DNA of 64,000 nucleotides, taken from Nocardiopsis potens DSM 45234 (GTDB taxonomy: Bacteria > Actinomycetota > Actinomycetes > Streptosporangiales > Streptosporangiaceae). The position numbers were made by a program, and so were the translations under genes. Below, in pieces: positions 49,891 to 58,956 of this stretch; position 1 is the stretch's first letter, and the number at the start of each line of letters is the position of its first letter. Below the pieces are notes generated by a model. The model had not been told where the DNA came from. It did no database searches and saw only the letters and a program-made list of their open reading frames with translations. The stretch covers positions 22,368-86,367 of the forward strand of contig NZ_ANBB01000052.1 in NCBI RefSeq assembly GCF_000341105.1, given 5' to 3'.

Positions 49891-50847
49891 TCAGTCTCCC
49901 CCGCCGGGGCCGGGCCGGCCGGGGGCCGCGGTGCGGTCGGCGAGTGCGGCCAGGCCCGCGCAGAGCACGTCGGCGGCGGTCATGACCAGCCGGGACAGCG
50001 CGGCGACCAGCAGCGCGGCGCCGGGGGAGAGCACCGGGGAGAGCGCCGCGGTCAGCACCAGCTCGCGCACCCCGATCCCGGCCGGGGCGAACACGAAGAG
50101 CACGCCCAGCGTCCAGGCCAGGGCGTACGCCCCGGCCGCCAGCGGCCAGACCCGCGGGCCGGCGCCGTCCGCGCCGGAGACCAGCACCCCGATGTGCAGG
50201 GCGAGCGGGACCCAGGCGGCCAGCGTCCAGGCCAGGGCGGCGGCCATCGGCCGGCCCCCGATCGCGACCGCCTCGACGTCGGCCGCCGGGCGGCGCAGCA
50301 GCCGGAGCAGGAGCCGCAGCGCGCGGGTGACCACCGCCGGGTGCAGCGCGGCGAGCAGCACCGGGGCCAGCGCCAGCGCCCACCACCAGCGCCGGGCGGC
50401 CCCCTCGGAGGTGAACGGCAGGGTCCCGGCGGCGACCGCGAGGTTCACGGTGAGCGTCACCGCGACCGCGAGCACCGTCGCCGCGGCGCCCCGGTGCCGG
50501 GCGACCTCGCGGTCCCGGGCCAGCTCCACCTGGGCGGCGAACGCCCACACCGAACCGGGCAGGTACTTGCCGAGCTGCCCGACGAACACCACCCGGGCCG
50601 CGGCGGCCACCGGCAGCCGCGCACCCAGCCCGGAGAGGAGCGCGCGCCAGGCCATCATCTGGCACCACAGGCCCGCCGCGCCCGCCGCGAGCGACGCCGG
50701 CGCGGCCCACGGCGGCAGCGCGGCCAGCGCCCCGCTCGCCTCTTCCCAGCGGGCGTACAGCGCCAGCGCGACGCAGCCGAGGACGGCGGTCAGTACGGCC
50801 AGGCGCACCCTGCGGTCGGAGCGCAGCCGGCCCAGGCGGGCGAGCAC
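49891..50847 (-). CDS. YbhN/lysylphosphatidylglycerol synthase-like membrane protein
   Basis: 318 residues with about eight hydrophobic segments. VVFVGQLGKYLPGSVWAFAAQVELARD and FAPAGIGVRELVLTAAL are the signature loops of the UPF0104/YbhN (LPG_synthase_TM) family, whose members move or modify lipids in the membrane. There is no soluble synthase domain. GTG 50847 chosen because translation upstream is Arg/Ala-rich shadow; the ribosome site is weak. It may take part in the lipid-carrier steps of envelope polymers. Confidence 0.8.
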   Translation of the reverse strand: MLARLGRLRSDRRVRLAVLTAVLGCVALALYARWEEASGALAALPPWAAPASLAAGAAGLWCQMMAWRALLSGLGARLPVAAAARVVFVGQLGKYLPGSVWAFAAQVELARDREVARHRGAAATVLAVAVTLTVNLAVAAGTLPFTSEGAARRWWWALALAPVLLAALHPAVVTRALRLLLRLLRRPAADVEAVAIGGRPMAAALAWTLAAWVPLALHIGVLVSGADGAGPRVWPLAAGAYALAWTLGVLFVFAPAGIGVRELVLTAALSPVLSPGAALLVAALSRLVMTAADVLCAGLAALADRTAAPGRPGPGGGD

Positions 50848-50942
50848 GCAAGCCAGGTTAGCGGCGCCCCGGCCCCTGCCCGCGCTGCACGGCCCACCCG
50901 CCGCCGGGTTTCCGCGGCGCCGGGGGTGCGGCGCGAGGGGGC

Positions 50943-51866
50943 TCAGCGGCCGAGGGCGGTGAGGAACCCCTCGATCCGGGCCGCGACGGCCTCGGGGTGG
51001 GTGAGGTGCATGGCGTGCGGGGCGTCGAAGGCGTGCGCGGTGAGCAGCGGGGCGGTGCGCTCCAGTTCGGTGGCGGCCTGGGCGGCGAGGACCTCGGCGA
51101 ACCGCACCGGGGAGCCCGGGAGCGCGGGGACCGGGGCGGTGGAGACCAGGGTGAGCAGCGGGACCAGCAGGCGGCGGGCGGTGCGGGCCGGGCTGAACTC
51201 GTCGAAGGCGCCGTAGAAGGCGCGCACCGCGCGGGGCCCCGGGCGCGGGGCGGCCAGGCCGTCGAGCTCCACCGCCGCGCGGCGGGCCCCGGCGGCCATC
51301 GCCCCGCCGTGCGGGCCGAGTTCGAGGTAGCCGTCCAGCGACGCGGCGAAGGCGTCCGCGGGGACCGGGGCCATGAACGCCGCCGCCTGCTCCTCGGTGA
51401 ACGCCCGGACCAGGCCGATCTGCACCTCGGCCTCCTCCGCGCCGATGCCCAGCCGGGCGGCGGTCGGCTCCGCGGCGGGCCAGCCGTGCCCGTCGATGTC
51501 GACCGCGGCGGCCAGGTCGGAGCGGCGCGCCGCGACCTCGGCGGCCACCATGCCGCCCAGCGAGTGGCCGATGACCGCGGCCCGCTCCAGGCCGAAGTGG
51601 CCCAGCACCCGGATGACGTCGTCCACCAGCCCGTCCAGCGTGCACGAGCCGTCCTCGGAGCGGCCGTGGCCGCGCAGGTCCACCGCGTACTGCGGGCGCC
51701 CGCCCAGCAGCGGCGCCAGCGGCTCCCAGTCCTCCAGGGTGCGGCCCAGCCCGTGCAGCAGGACCAGCGGGGTCCCCGCACCGGGGCGCACCCGCACCGC
51801 GAGCCCCGGCGCACCGGGGACGCGCACCTCGGCCGCGGGCTCCGCGGACGGCGTCGTGTTCGTCAT
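50943..51866 (-). CDS. Alpha/beta hydrolase
   Basis: 307 residues. LVLLHGLGRTLEDWEPL holds the oxyanion hole, VIGHSLGGMVAAEVA the nucleophile Ser, and the His is in DAPHAMHLTHPEAVA near the end; an acid residue is in the expected spacing. Typical of esterase/haloperoxidase-like enzymes, substrate unknown. ATG 51866; no signal peptide. Divergent from a methyltransferase gene by about 70 bases. Confidence 0.85.
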   Translation of the reverse strand: MTNTTPSAEPAAEVRVPGAPGLAVRVRPGAGTPLVLLHGLGRTLEDWEPLAPLLGGRPQYAVDLRGHGRSEDGSCTLDGLVDDVIRVLGHFGLERAAVIGHSLGGMVAAEVAARRSDLAAAVDIDGHGWPAAEPTAARLGIGAEEAEVQIGLVRAFTEEQAAAFMAPVPADAFAASLDGYLELGPHGGAMAAGARRAAVELDGLAAPRPGPRAVRAFYGAFDEFSPARTARRLLVPLLTLVSTAPVPALPGSPVRFAEVLAAQAATELERTAPLLTAHAFDAPHAMHLTHPEAVAARIEGFLTALGR

Positions 51867-51934
51867 GGCAGGAGGGTAGGCCCGGGCGCCCTCGGACCGC
51901 TGACAGGGCGCTGACGCCGGGGCACTCGCCCGGG

Positions 51935-52660
51935 GTGTGTAAGTTCGTGCGGGTGGGGATCACCGACGCCGTAGCCTTCGCCGGACACCGCATCCACGTC
52001 TGCCGCCAGCGGGAGGCGTCCACCCTGCTGCGCTGGCTCGGCCCGGACCTGTCCGGCCAGGTCGTGCTGGACGTGGCCGGCGGGGACGGGTACTGGGCGG
52101 GGGAGGCGCGCAAGCGCGGCGCCCGTGCCGTCTCGCTGGACCTGGCCCGGACCAAGATGGTGCGCGGCGCCCGGCTGCGCAGCGCCCCCGGCCTGCTGGA
52201 GGGCGACGCCCTGCGGCTGCCGCTCCGGGACGCCTCGGTCGACGCGGTCATGTCGGTCTGCGCCATCGAGCACTTCGCCGACGGCCCCGCGGCCCTGGAC
52301 GAGATGGCCCGGGTGCTCAGGCCCGGCGGCCGGCTGGTGATGTCGGCGGACTGCCTGTCCCGGCGCGGCGAGTGGCCGCACCTGTTCGAGGCGCACCGGC
52401 GCCGGTACCACGTGCGCAGCACCTACACCCACGAGTCCCTGGGCGCGCTGCTCGCCGAGCGCGGCCTCACCGTGCGCGAGCACACCTACCAGTTCCGCTC
52501 CCGGCTGGCCGAGCGCACCTACCTGTCGCTGTCCGCGCACGGCGGGCGGTTCGGCTTCAACGCCGCGGCGCCGCTGATCCCGCTGGTGGCGCTGAGCGAC
52601 CGGGGCGCCCCCGACGACCGGGGGAGCATCGTGCTGGTGCACGCCCGCAAGGACGGCTGA
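51935..52660 (+). CDS. Class I SAM-dependent methyltransferase
   Basis: 241 residues. VVLDVAGGDGYWAGEARKRGA is the SAM-binding motif I, LLEGDALRLPLRDASVDAV motif II, and CAIEHFADGPAALDEMARVLRPGGRLVMS motif III region, as in UbiE/Methyltransf_11 proteins. The acceptor is unknown. Start uncertain: GTGs at 51935, 51947 and 51953 are in frame, and TAAGTT just before the later ones could be a -10 giving a leaderless start. Confidence 0.82.
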   Translation: MCKFVRVGITDAVAFAGHRIHVCRQREASTLLRWLGPDLSGQVVLDVAGGDGYWAGEARKRGARAVSLDLARTKMVRGARLRSAPGLLEGDALRLPLRDASVDAVMSVCAIEHFADGPAALDEMARVLRPGGRLVMSADCLSRRGEWPHLFEAHRRRYHVRSTYTHESLGALLAERGLTVREHTYQFRSRLAERTYLSLSAHGGRFGFNAAAPLIPLVALSDRGAPDDRGSIVLVHARKDG

Positions 52661-52945
52661 GCACCCTACCCTCCGGCGCCCGCCCCGCGGCGTGAATGTG
52701 ACGCGTGTCCCCGACGGGAAGCCCGGTGTGTTACGCCCTCTTTAACCGTGGATCGGTAGCGTGCGTCCTGATTCTCCGCGGACCGGGCGATTCCTCACCC
52801 CGCTCCGCCGGTCGCCGGAGAAGGAGGGACGCCGCCTTCGGGGGGAGGCCGGCGCAGCGGAGCGGACCCTCCCGGGCCCGGAGTGCAGGGCACCGGGCCG
52901 GCGTCCGCCAGGGAATGGACGGGGGTTTCCGGAGTGCAGGCGGAA
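52661..52945. other. Intergenic region before hypothetical-GT4 pair
   Basis: 285 bases. It has an A/T-richer patch near 52738-52765 (TTTAACCGTGGATCGGTAGCG) that is the best promoter candidate for the next two genes, then GC-rich leader. No gene seen. Confidence 0.4.
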
Positions 52946-53758
52946 ATGAATCGGATCGACGCCGCGGACGTGCTGGAGCTGCGCATCGCCGACGCGGGGG
53001 AGCCCGGCGGCGACTTCGGCCTGGCGCTGCGCCGCCGCGGGGACGGCGGCGCGGATCAGCCGCCGGACGCGCGGATCCCGATCACCGAGGTGCGCCGCTC
53101 GGGGCGGAGGATCACCGCGGGGCTGTCCGGCCTGCCCATCGCCGACGGCGCCTGGGAGGTGCTCTGGACCGACCGGGAGGGCCGCTCCGGCGCGGTCGCC
53201 ACCACCGACCCCGGTCTGCACCTGGCGGACCGGTTCGCCTACCTGGAGCGCCCGCGCCGGCGGGTGCTGCGCCTGCTCCGCGACGAGCGGGGCCGGCTGC
53301 TGCTCCGCTCCTCCTCGGCGTCGCCCTACGCCGAGGTCGCCCGGGTCCGGCTGGACGGCGACCGGGTGCTGCTCTCCGGGGTGCTGGCCTACACGCCGGA
53401 CCCGCAGGACGCCTCCGCGCTGCTCATCGCCAGGCAGCGCGGCCTGGACGGCGAGCTGTCCGCCCCGGCGGAGCTGGACGGCCGCGGCTTCCGCTGCGCG
53501 GTCCCGCTCGCCCCGCTGGCCGCGGCGCACCGCCCGGAGCGCCCGCACAACGAGTGGGACCTGTGGCTGCGCGTGCCCGGCACCGGTGCGGAGCTGCGCC
53601 TCGGCTCGCGCGCCGACGACGTGGTCGGCAAGAAGCGCAAGACGGTCTTCCCCGAGACCGGGCTGGACGGCGGCCCCGGCCGGGTGCTGGTGCGGCCCTA
53701 CTACACCGTGCACGACGACCTCTCCCTGCTCGCCGTCGAGGCCGGGGGCGACCGGTGA
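52946..53758 (+). CDS. Hypothetical beta-rich protein of the polymer locus
   Basis: 270 residues. No catalytic motif. It is predicted beta-strand-rich with repeating short hydrophobic strands (VLELRIADAG, WEVLWTDREG, VRLDGDRVLLSGVLA, WDLWLRVPG) and ends RVLVRPYYTVHDDLSLLAVEA. A similar ending occurs, from memory, on N-terminal domains of actinobacterial TagF-like polymerases, so a polymer-binding or partner role for the next glycosyltransferase is possible. Its TGA overlaps the GT4 GTG (GTGA), so translation is coupled. ATG 52946; GTG 52934 is in frame. Confidence 0.6.
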   Translation: MNRIDAADVLELRIADAGEPGGDFGLALRRRGDGGADQPPDARIPITEVRRSGRRITAGLSGLPIADGAWEVLWTDREGRSGAVATTDPGLHLADRFAYLERPRRRVLRLLRDERGRLLLRSSSASPYAEVARVRLDGDRVLLSGVLAYTPDPQDASALLIARQRGLDGELSAPAELDGRGFRCAVPLAPLAAAHRPERPHNEWDLWLRVPGTGAELRLGSRADDVVGKKRKTVFPETGLDGGPGRVLVRPYYTVHDDLSLLAVEAGGDR

Positions 53759-54978
53759 AGATCGCCTTCGTCATCGCCAACGCCTACGGCATGGGCGGGA
53801 CCGTCCGCACCGTGTACAACCTCGCGGAGGGGCTCGCCGCCCGGAACGAGGTCGAGGTGGTCAGCCTGGCCCGGCACAAGGAGGAGCCGTTCTTCGAGGT
53901 CCCCCCGGGGGTGGGGCTGCGCCCGCTGGCCGACGCCGGCGCGCGCGCCGAGCAGGCCGCCGCCGAGGGCCGCGCCCCGGAGCCGGACGCCCGGGAGCGG
54001 CGCTGGGCGCGCCGGGCCGAGCGGATCGTCCCCGAGGCCGAGCGCCGCCGGAACAAGAGCTTCACCGCGCCGGCCGTCATCGCCCTCCGCCGCTACCTGG
54101 AGAGCACCGACGCCGACGTGGTGGTGGGCACCCGCCCCGGGATCAACCTGCTGCTCGCCGCCTGGGCGCCGCGGCGGCTGACCGCCATCGGCCAGGAGCA
54201 CGTCAACCTGGGCGAGCACAAGCCCGAGGTGCGCGACGCGATCGGCCGGCTCTACCCGCGGCTGGACGGCACCACCGTGCTCACCGACGCCGACCGGCGC
54301 GCCTACCGGGAGCTGCTCGGCGACTCCGGCGACTGGCAGGCGGTGCTGCCCAACCCGCTGCCGCAGCGCGAGGTCCCCCGCTCCACCCAGGACAACCCGA
54401 TCATCGCCGCCGCCGGGCGGCTCTCCCCGATCAAGCAGTACCCCAAGCTGCTGGAGGCCTTCTCCGCGGTGGCCGAGAAGCACCCGGAGTGGCGGCTGCG
54501 CATCTACGGCAGCGGCAAGGAGGAGGAGCGGTTGCGCGCCGCCATCGTGGAGCACGGGCTGAGCAACCAGGTGCACCTGATGGGCCGGACCAAGGACATC
54601 ACCGGTGAGCTCGCCAAGGCGTCGCTGCTGGCGGTCAGCTCCCGGGTGGAGGGGTTCGGCATGACCATCATCGAGGGCTTCTCGGTGGGGGTCCCCGCGG
54701 TCAGCTTCGACTGCCCGCACGGCCCCCGGGAGATCATCGACGACGGCGGCAACGGGCTGCTCGTGCCCGACCAGGACGTGGACGCCCTCGGTGCGGCGCT
54801 GCTGCGCCTGGTGGAGGACCGCCCGCTGCGCGAGCGGATGGCCGCCGAGGCGCTCCGTTCCGCCGCCGACTACGGGATGGACGGCATCGTCCGCCGGTGG
54901 GAGGGGTTCCTCGCCGCCCGCCGCGCCGACCGGGGCTGGGGCAGCCGGTTCCGCAGGCACTTCCCGCTGCTCCGCTGA
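53755..54978 (+). CDS. Family 4 glycosyltransferase
   Basis: 407 residues, GT-B fold. IAFVIANAYGMGGTVRTVYNLAEGL is the N-terminal glycine loop, GQEHVNLGEHKPEV lies mid-protein, and IIAAAGRLSPIKQYPKLLEAFSAV, YGSGKEEERLR, and SSRVEGFGMTIIEGFSVGVPAVSFDCPHGPREII (E-x7-E) form the donor site. GFxMTIxEGFSxGVP is common in TagE-type teichoic-acid glucosyltransferases and relatives. It is coupled to the hypothetical gene. The donor is unknown. Confidence 0.85.
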   Translation: MKIAFVIANAYGMGGTVRTVYNLAEGLAARNEVEVVSLARHKEEPFFEVPPGVGLRPLADAGARAEQAAAEGRAPEPDARERRWARRAERIVPEAERRRNKSFTAPAVIALRRYLESTDADVVVGTRPGINLLLAAWAPRRLTAIGQEHVNLGEHKPEVRDAIGRLYPRLDGTTVLTDADRRAYRELLGDSGDWQAVLPNPLPQREVPRSTQDNPIIAAAGRLSPIKQYPKLLEAFSAVAEKHPEWRLRIYGSGKEEERLRAAIVEHGLSNQVHLMGRTKDITGELAKASLLAVSSRVEGFGMTIIEGFSVGVPAVSFDCPHGPREIIDDGGNGLLVPDQDVDALGAALLRLVEDRPLRERMAAEALRSAADYGMDGIVRRWEGFLAARRADRGWGSRFRRHFPLLR

Positions 54979-55074
54979 GCCCTTCCCGGGAGGGCCCCGG
55001 GGCCGGGCGGTCACGGAGCGGAGCGGTAGCATTTCCCTCCGCTCGACCGTGCTGAGCCAGCGGAGGTGCCCCCG

Positions 55075-57666
55075 ATGACCGCTCCCGCCCCCACCCCCTC
55101 GGCGATGCGCCGGGCGCTGGCCCGCGCCCGCGCGGGCAAGGCCCTCGACCCGGCCGAGGCGGAGGTGCTGCTGCACGCCCGCGGCGCCGACCTGGAGGCC
55201 CTGCTGGAACCGGCCGGGCGGGTGCGCGACGCCGGGCTGGAGGCGGCCGGCCGGCCCGGCACCGTCACCTACAGCCGCAACGTGTTCATCCCGCTGAGCC
55301 GGCTCTGCCGGGACCGCTGCCGCTACTGCACCTTCGCCACCGTCCCGGGGCGGGTGGAGTCCCCGTTCCTCTCCCCGGACGAGGTGCTGGAGACCGCCCG
55401 CCGGGGCGCCCGGGCCGGCTGCAAGGAGGCGCTGTTCACCCTCGGCGACCGGCCGGAGGACCGGTGGGAGGCGGCCCGCGACTGGCTGGACCGGCGCGGC
55501 TACGACGACACCCTGTCCTACCTGCGCGCCATGGCGGTCCTGGTGCTGGAGGAGACCGGCCTGCTCCCGCACCTCAACCCCGGGGTGCTGGACTGGTCCG
55601 GCTTCCAGCGGCTCAAGCCGGTCGCGCCGTCCATGGGGATGATGCTGGAGACCACCTCCCGGCGGCTGTTCACCGAGCCCGGCGGGGCGCACTACGGCAG
55701 CCCGGACAAGGACCCGGAGGTGCGGCTGCGGGTGCTGGAGGACGCCGGCCGCTGCTCGGTCCCGTTCACCACCGGCATCCTGGTCGGGATCGGCGAGACC
55801 ATGGCCGAGCGGGCCGACTCGGTCTTCGCGCTGCGCGCCGCGCACCGCCGGCACGGCTCGGTCCAGGAGGTCATCGTGCAGAACTTCCGGGCCAAGCCCG
55901 GGACCGCGATGATGCACCGCCCCGACACCGGGCCCGAGGAGCTGGCCGCCGCGGTCGCCGTCACCCGGCTGGTGATGGGGCCGGGGGCGCGGGTGCAGGC
56001 CCCGCCCAACCTGATCGGCGAGGAGTACGGCCTGATGCTGCGGGCCGGGATCGACGACTGGGGCGGCGTCTCCCCGGTCACCCCGGACCACGTCAGCCCG
56101 GAGCGGCCCTGGCCGCAGCTGGACGAGCTGGCCCGGCACACCGCCGCGGCCGGGTTCGAGCTGCGCGAGCGGCTCACCGCCTACCCGGAGTACGTGCGCG
56201 CCGGGGAGCCCTGGCTGGACCCGCGGCTGGCCCGGCACGTCGCCGCGCTCGCCGACCCGGAGACCGGGCTGGCCCGGCCCGGCGCCGAGGCGCGCGGCCT
56301 GCCCTGGCAGGAGCCGGAGGGCGGGCTCGCCGCGGCCGGCCGCACCGACCTGCACACCGCGGTCGACACCGAGGGCCGGGCGCAGGAGCGCCGCGGCGAC
56401 TTCGACGCGGTCTACGGCGACTGGGGCGCGCTGGCCGAGCGGGCGCCCCGGGGCGCGGCGCCGCCGCTGCCCGCGGGCGACCCCGGGGTGCGCGCCGCGC
56501 TGCGCGCCGCCGAGCGCGACCCGGCCGGGCTGACCGACGCCCAGGCGCTGGCGCTGCTCGGCGCGGACGGGGAGGACCTGGAGGAGCTGGCCCGGATCGC
56601 CGACGGGGTGCGCCGGGACGCGGTCGGCGACGACGTCACCTTCGTGGTCACCCGGAACATCAACTTCACCAACGTCTGCTACACCGGCTGCCGGTTCTGC
56701 GCGTTCGCCCAGCGCCGCACGGACGCCGACGCCTACACGCTCTCCCTGGAGCAGGTGGCGGACCGGGCGGAGGAGGCGTGGGAGGCCGGCGCCGGCGAGG
56801 TGTGCATGCAGGGCGGCATCCACCCGGACCTGCCCGGCACCGCCTACTTCGACCTCGCCCGCGCGGTCAAGGAGCGGGTGCCCGGCATGCACGTGCACGC
56901 GTTCAGCCCGATGGAGGTGGCCAACGGCGCGGCCCGCACCGACCTGCCGGTGCGCGAGTGGCTGGTGCGGGCGCGCGAGGCCGGCCTGGACTCGATCCCG
57001 GGCACCGCCGCCGAGATCCTGGACGACGAGGTCCGCTGGGTGCTGACCAAGGGCAAGCTGCCCGCCGCGCAGTGGATCGAGGTGATCACCGCCGCGCACG
57101 ACCTGGGCATCCCCACCACCTCAACGATGATGTACGGCCATGTGGACGCCCCGGAGCACTGGGTGGCGCACATCCGGCTGATCCGCTCGCTGCAGGAGCG
57201 CTCCCTGGAGCGGAACGGCCGCCCCGGGTTCACCGAGTTCGTGCTGCTGCCGTTCGTGCACACCGGCGCTCCGATCTACCTGGCCGGACTGGCCCGCACC
57301 GGGCCGACCGAGCGGGAGAACCGGGCGGTGCACGCGCTGGCCCGGCTGCTGCTGCACGGCGCGGTCGGCAACATCCAGTGCTCCTGGGTGAAGCTGGCCG
57401 AGGAGACCTGCCGGACGCTGCTCCGCGGCGGGGCCAACGACGTCGGCGGCACCCTGATGGAGGAGACCATCAGCAGGATGGCGGGCTCGGGCAACGGCTC
57501 CTACAAGACGATCGCCGACATCCGCGCGCTGGTGGAGCCGGTCGGCCGCCCGCTGCGCCAGCGCACCACCCTCTACGGCGAGGTGCCGGAGGAGCGCCGC
57601 CGCGCCGCGGAGGCGAGCGGCGGGGTGGCCGCGAGCGTGCGGCGGCCCCGCCTCCCCCTGGTGTGA
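55075..57666 (+). CDS. fbiC: 7,8-didemethyl-8-hydroxy-5-deazariboflavin synthase (FbiC)
   Basis: 863 residues, a two-domain radical SAM protein. The CofG-like half has CRDRCRYC at Cys78, Cys82 and Cys85; the CofH-like half has CYTGCRFC at Cys535, Cys539 and Cys542. Each binds an iron-sulfur cluster and SAM. Together they join tyrosine with 5-amino-6-ribitylaminouracil to make the F420 chromophore Fo. Fusion of both halves is normal in actinobacteria. ATG 55075 has GGAGGT seven bases upstream. Other F420 genes lie at 60598-62849. Confidence 0.95.
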   Translation: MTAPAPTPSAMRRALARARAGKALDPAEAEVLLHARGADLEALLEPAGRVRDAGLEAAGRPGTVTYSRNVFIPLSRLCRDRCRYCTFATVPGRVESPFLSPDEVLETARRGARAGCKEALFTLGDRPEDRWEAARDWLDRRGYDDTLSYLRAMAVLVLEETGLLPHLNPGVLDWSGFQRLKPVAPSMGMMLETTSRRLFTEPGGAHYGSPDKDPEVRLRVLEDAGRCSVPFTTGILVGIGETMAERADSVFALRAAHRRHGSVQEVIVQNFRAKPGTAMMHRPDTGPEELAAAVAVTRLVMGPGARVQAPPNLIGEEYGLMLRAGIDDWGGVSPVTPDHVSPERPWPQLDELARHTAAAGFELRERLTAYPEYVRAGEPWLDPRLARHVAALADPETGLARPGAEARGLPWQEPEGGLAAAGRTDLHTAVDTEGRAQERRGDFDAVYGDWGALAERAPRGAAPPLPAGDPGVRAALRAAERDPAGLTDAQALALLGADGEDLEELARIADGVRRDAVGDDVTFVVTRNINFTNVCYTGCRFCAFAQRRTDADAYTLSLEQVADRAEEAWEAGAGEVCMQGGIHPDLPGTAYFDLARAVKERVPGMHVHAFSPMEVANGAARTDLPVREWLVRAREAGLDSIPGTAAEILDDEVRWVLTKGKLPAAQWIEVITAAHDLGIPTTSTMMYGHVDAPEHWVAHIRLIRSLQERSLERNGRPGFTEFVLLPFVHTGAPIYLAGLARTGPTERENRAVHALARLLLHGAVGNIQCSWVKLAEETCRTLLRGGANDVGGTLMEETISRMAGSGNGSYKTIADIRALVEPVGRPLRQRTTLYGEVPEERRRAAEASGGVAASVRRPRLPLV

Positions 57667-57751
57667 GGGGGCGGCGGGGCCGCGGGGGAGGTGCGGCGCC
57701 CCGGCCGGAGGGGGACCCGGAGGAGGAGCCGGGGAGCCGCGGCGGGGCCGG

Positions 57752-58768
57752 TCAGCCGGTGCCCAGCCGGCCGCCGACGGTCTTGGCGAACGCGTAGCCG
57801 TTGCTCGCGTCCCAGTTGATGGACCAGGTCATCGCGCCGCCGATCGGCCCGTAGGGCTGCTGCGGGGTGAACGAGCCGCAGCCGGTGCCCTGCTCCAGGC
57901 AGTCCAGCGCGGAGACCACGTTCCCCGGGGGCTGGTGGCCGCCGCCGGCGGCCTGCGGGGTGGCGGGCAGGCCCAGGCCGACCTGGCCGGGGGCCAGTCC
58001 CATCTCCAGCTGGATGCAGGCCTGGGCGGTGACGAAGTCGACCGTGCCCTGGGCGTAGACCTGCTGGTCGCAGCCCATCATGGTGCCGGAGTTGTAGTAC
58101 TGCATGTTGACGATGGTGAGGATGTCCGGGATGGCCTTGGCCAGCCGGTAGTAGGAGCCGCTGGTCGACTGGAAGTCGATCGTCTGCGGCGCCATGGTGA
58201 TGACCAGGTCGCCGCCGGCGCGCCCGTGCAGGTCGCGCAGGGCCTCCTCCATGTACTGGGGGTTCATGCCGTGTTCGAGGTCGATGTCGACGCCGTCGAA
58301 GCCGTACTCCTGCATCAGGGAGTGCGCGGTGGAGGCGAACCCGGCGGCCTGCTCGGGGTTGGAGACGTCGACGTGGCCGAGTTCGCCGCCGACCGAGAGG
58401 ACGACCTTGCGCCCCTGGGCCTGGAGGTCGGCGATGTCGGCCTTGAACTGGGCCTCGGTGTAGCCGCCGAGCTCGGCGGAGGCCAGGTTGAAGGTGATCC
58501 CGCCGGGGGTGCCCGGGAGGTTGTCGGCGAAGGCGACGGCGATCATGTTGTACTCCGCCGGCACCTCGGACAGCGGCATCACCGGGGCGCCGTTGTCGAA
58601 GTTCTGCCAGTAGCCGGTGAGCCACTGGCCGGGGGCGGCGGCGCCGGCCCCGGCCCCGGCCTCCTCGGCCTGGGCGGTGCCCAGGGAGGCCCCGGTGCCC
58701 AGGGCGAGGGCCAGGGCGGTGCAGGCGAGGGCGGTCCGGCGCAGTATCCGTCGGAGGGGGACGCGCAT
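57752..58768 (-). CDS. Secreted family 18 chitinase
   Basis: 338 residues. Signal peptide about 1-34 (RRILRRTALACTALALALG, ending AQA-EE). The GH18 catalytic motif FDGVDIDLE places Asp158, Asp161, Asp163 and proton donor Glu165; WLTGYWQNFDNG opens the barrel and MTWSINWDASNGYAF closes it. No carbohydrate-binding module, so a catalytic domain alone. It releases chito-oligosaccharides outside the cell. The promoter at 58853-58882 and palindrome at 58891-58905 are upstream. Confidence 0.92.
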   Translation of the reverse strand: MRVPLRRILRRTALACTALALALGTGASLGTAQAEEAGAGAGAAAPGQWLTGYWQNFDNGAPVMPLSEVPAEYNMIAVAFADNLPGTPGGITFNLASAELGGYTEAQFKADIADLQAQGRKVVLSVGGELGHVDVSNPEQAAGFASTAHSLMQEYGFDGVDIDLEHGMNPQYMEEALRDLHGRAGGDLVITMAPQTIDFQSTSGSYYRLAKAIPDILTIVNMQYYNSGTMMGCDQQVYAQGTVDFVTAQACIQLEMGLAPGQVGLGLPATPQAAGGGHQPPGNVVSALDCLEQGTGCGSFTPQQPYGPIGGAMTWSINWDASNGYAFAKTVGGRLGTG

Positions 58769-58852
58769 GGGGGACTCCTTGTCCGTTGCTCCGTCGAGCG
58801 GGTACGGGTCGTGACAAGCGGTGTCGGCTGCGCAACCGGGCGAATTGCCGAC

Positions 58853-58905
58853 AACCTAGAATCCGGTGGCGGCCTGCGTCAATGAGAACAGGAAACTAAG
58901 TTTCC
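58853..58905 (-). promoter_or_regulatory. Chitinase promoter with operator-like palindrome
   Basis: Minus strand: TTGACG (58877-58882), 18-base spacer, TAGGTT (58853-58858). GGAAACTTAGTTTCC (58891-58905), a 15-bp inverted repeat, lies just upstream of the -35 beside a run of seven T/A bases. The leader to ATG 58768 is about 78 bases. Confidence 0.6.
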
Positions 58906-58956
58906 ATTTTTTTCGGACGGCAAGTCGAATTCCATGACATAAAGGAATCCCGGCGG

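Noticed and set aside
58891..58912. GGAAAC/GTTTCC hairpin followed by T-run as a rho-independent terminator
   Set aside because: The stem is only 6 bp and no plus-strand gene ends here; its position just upstream of the chitinase -35 fits an operator better.
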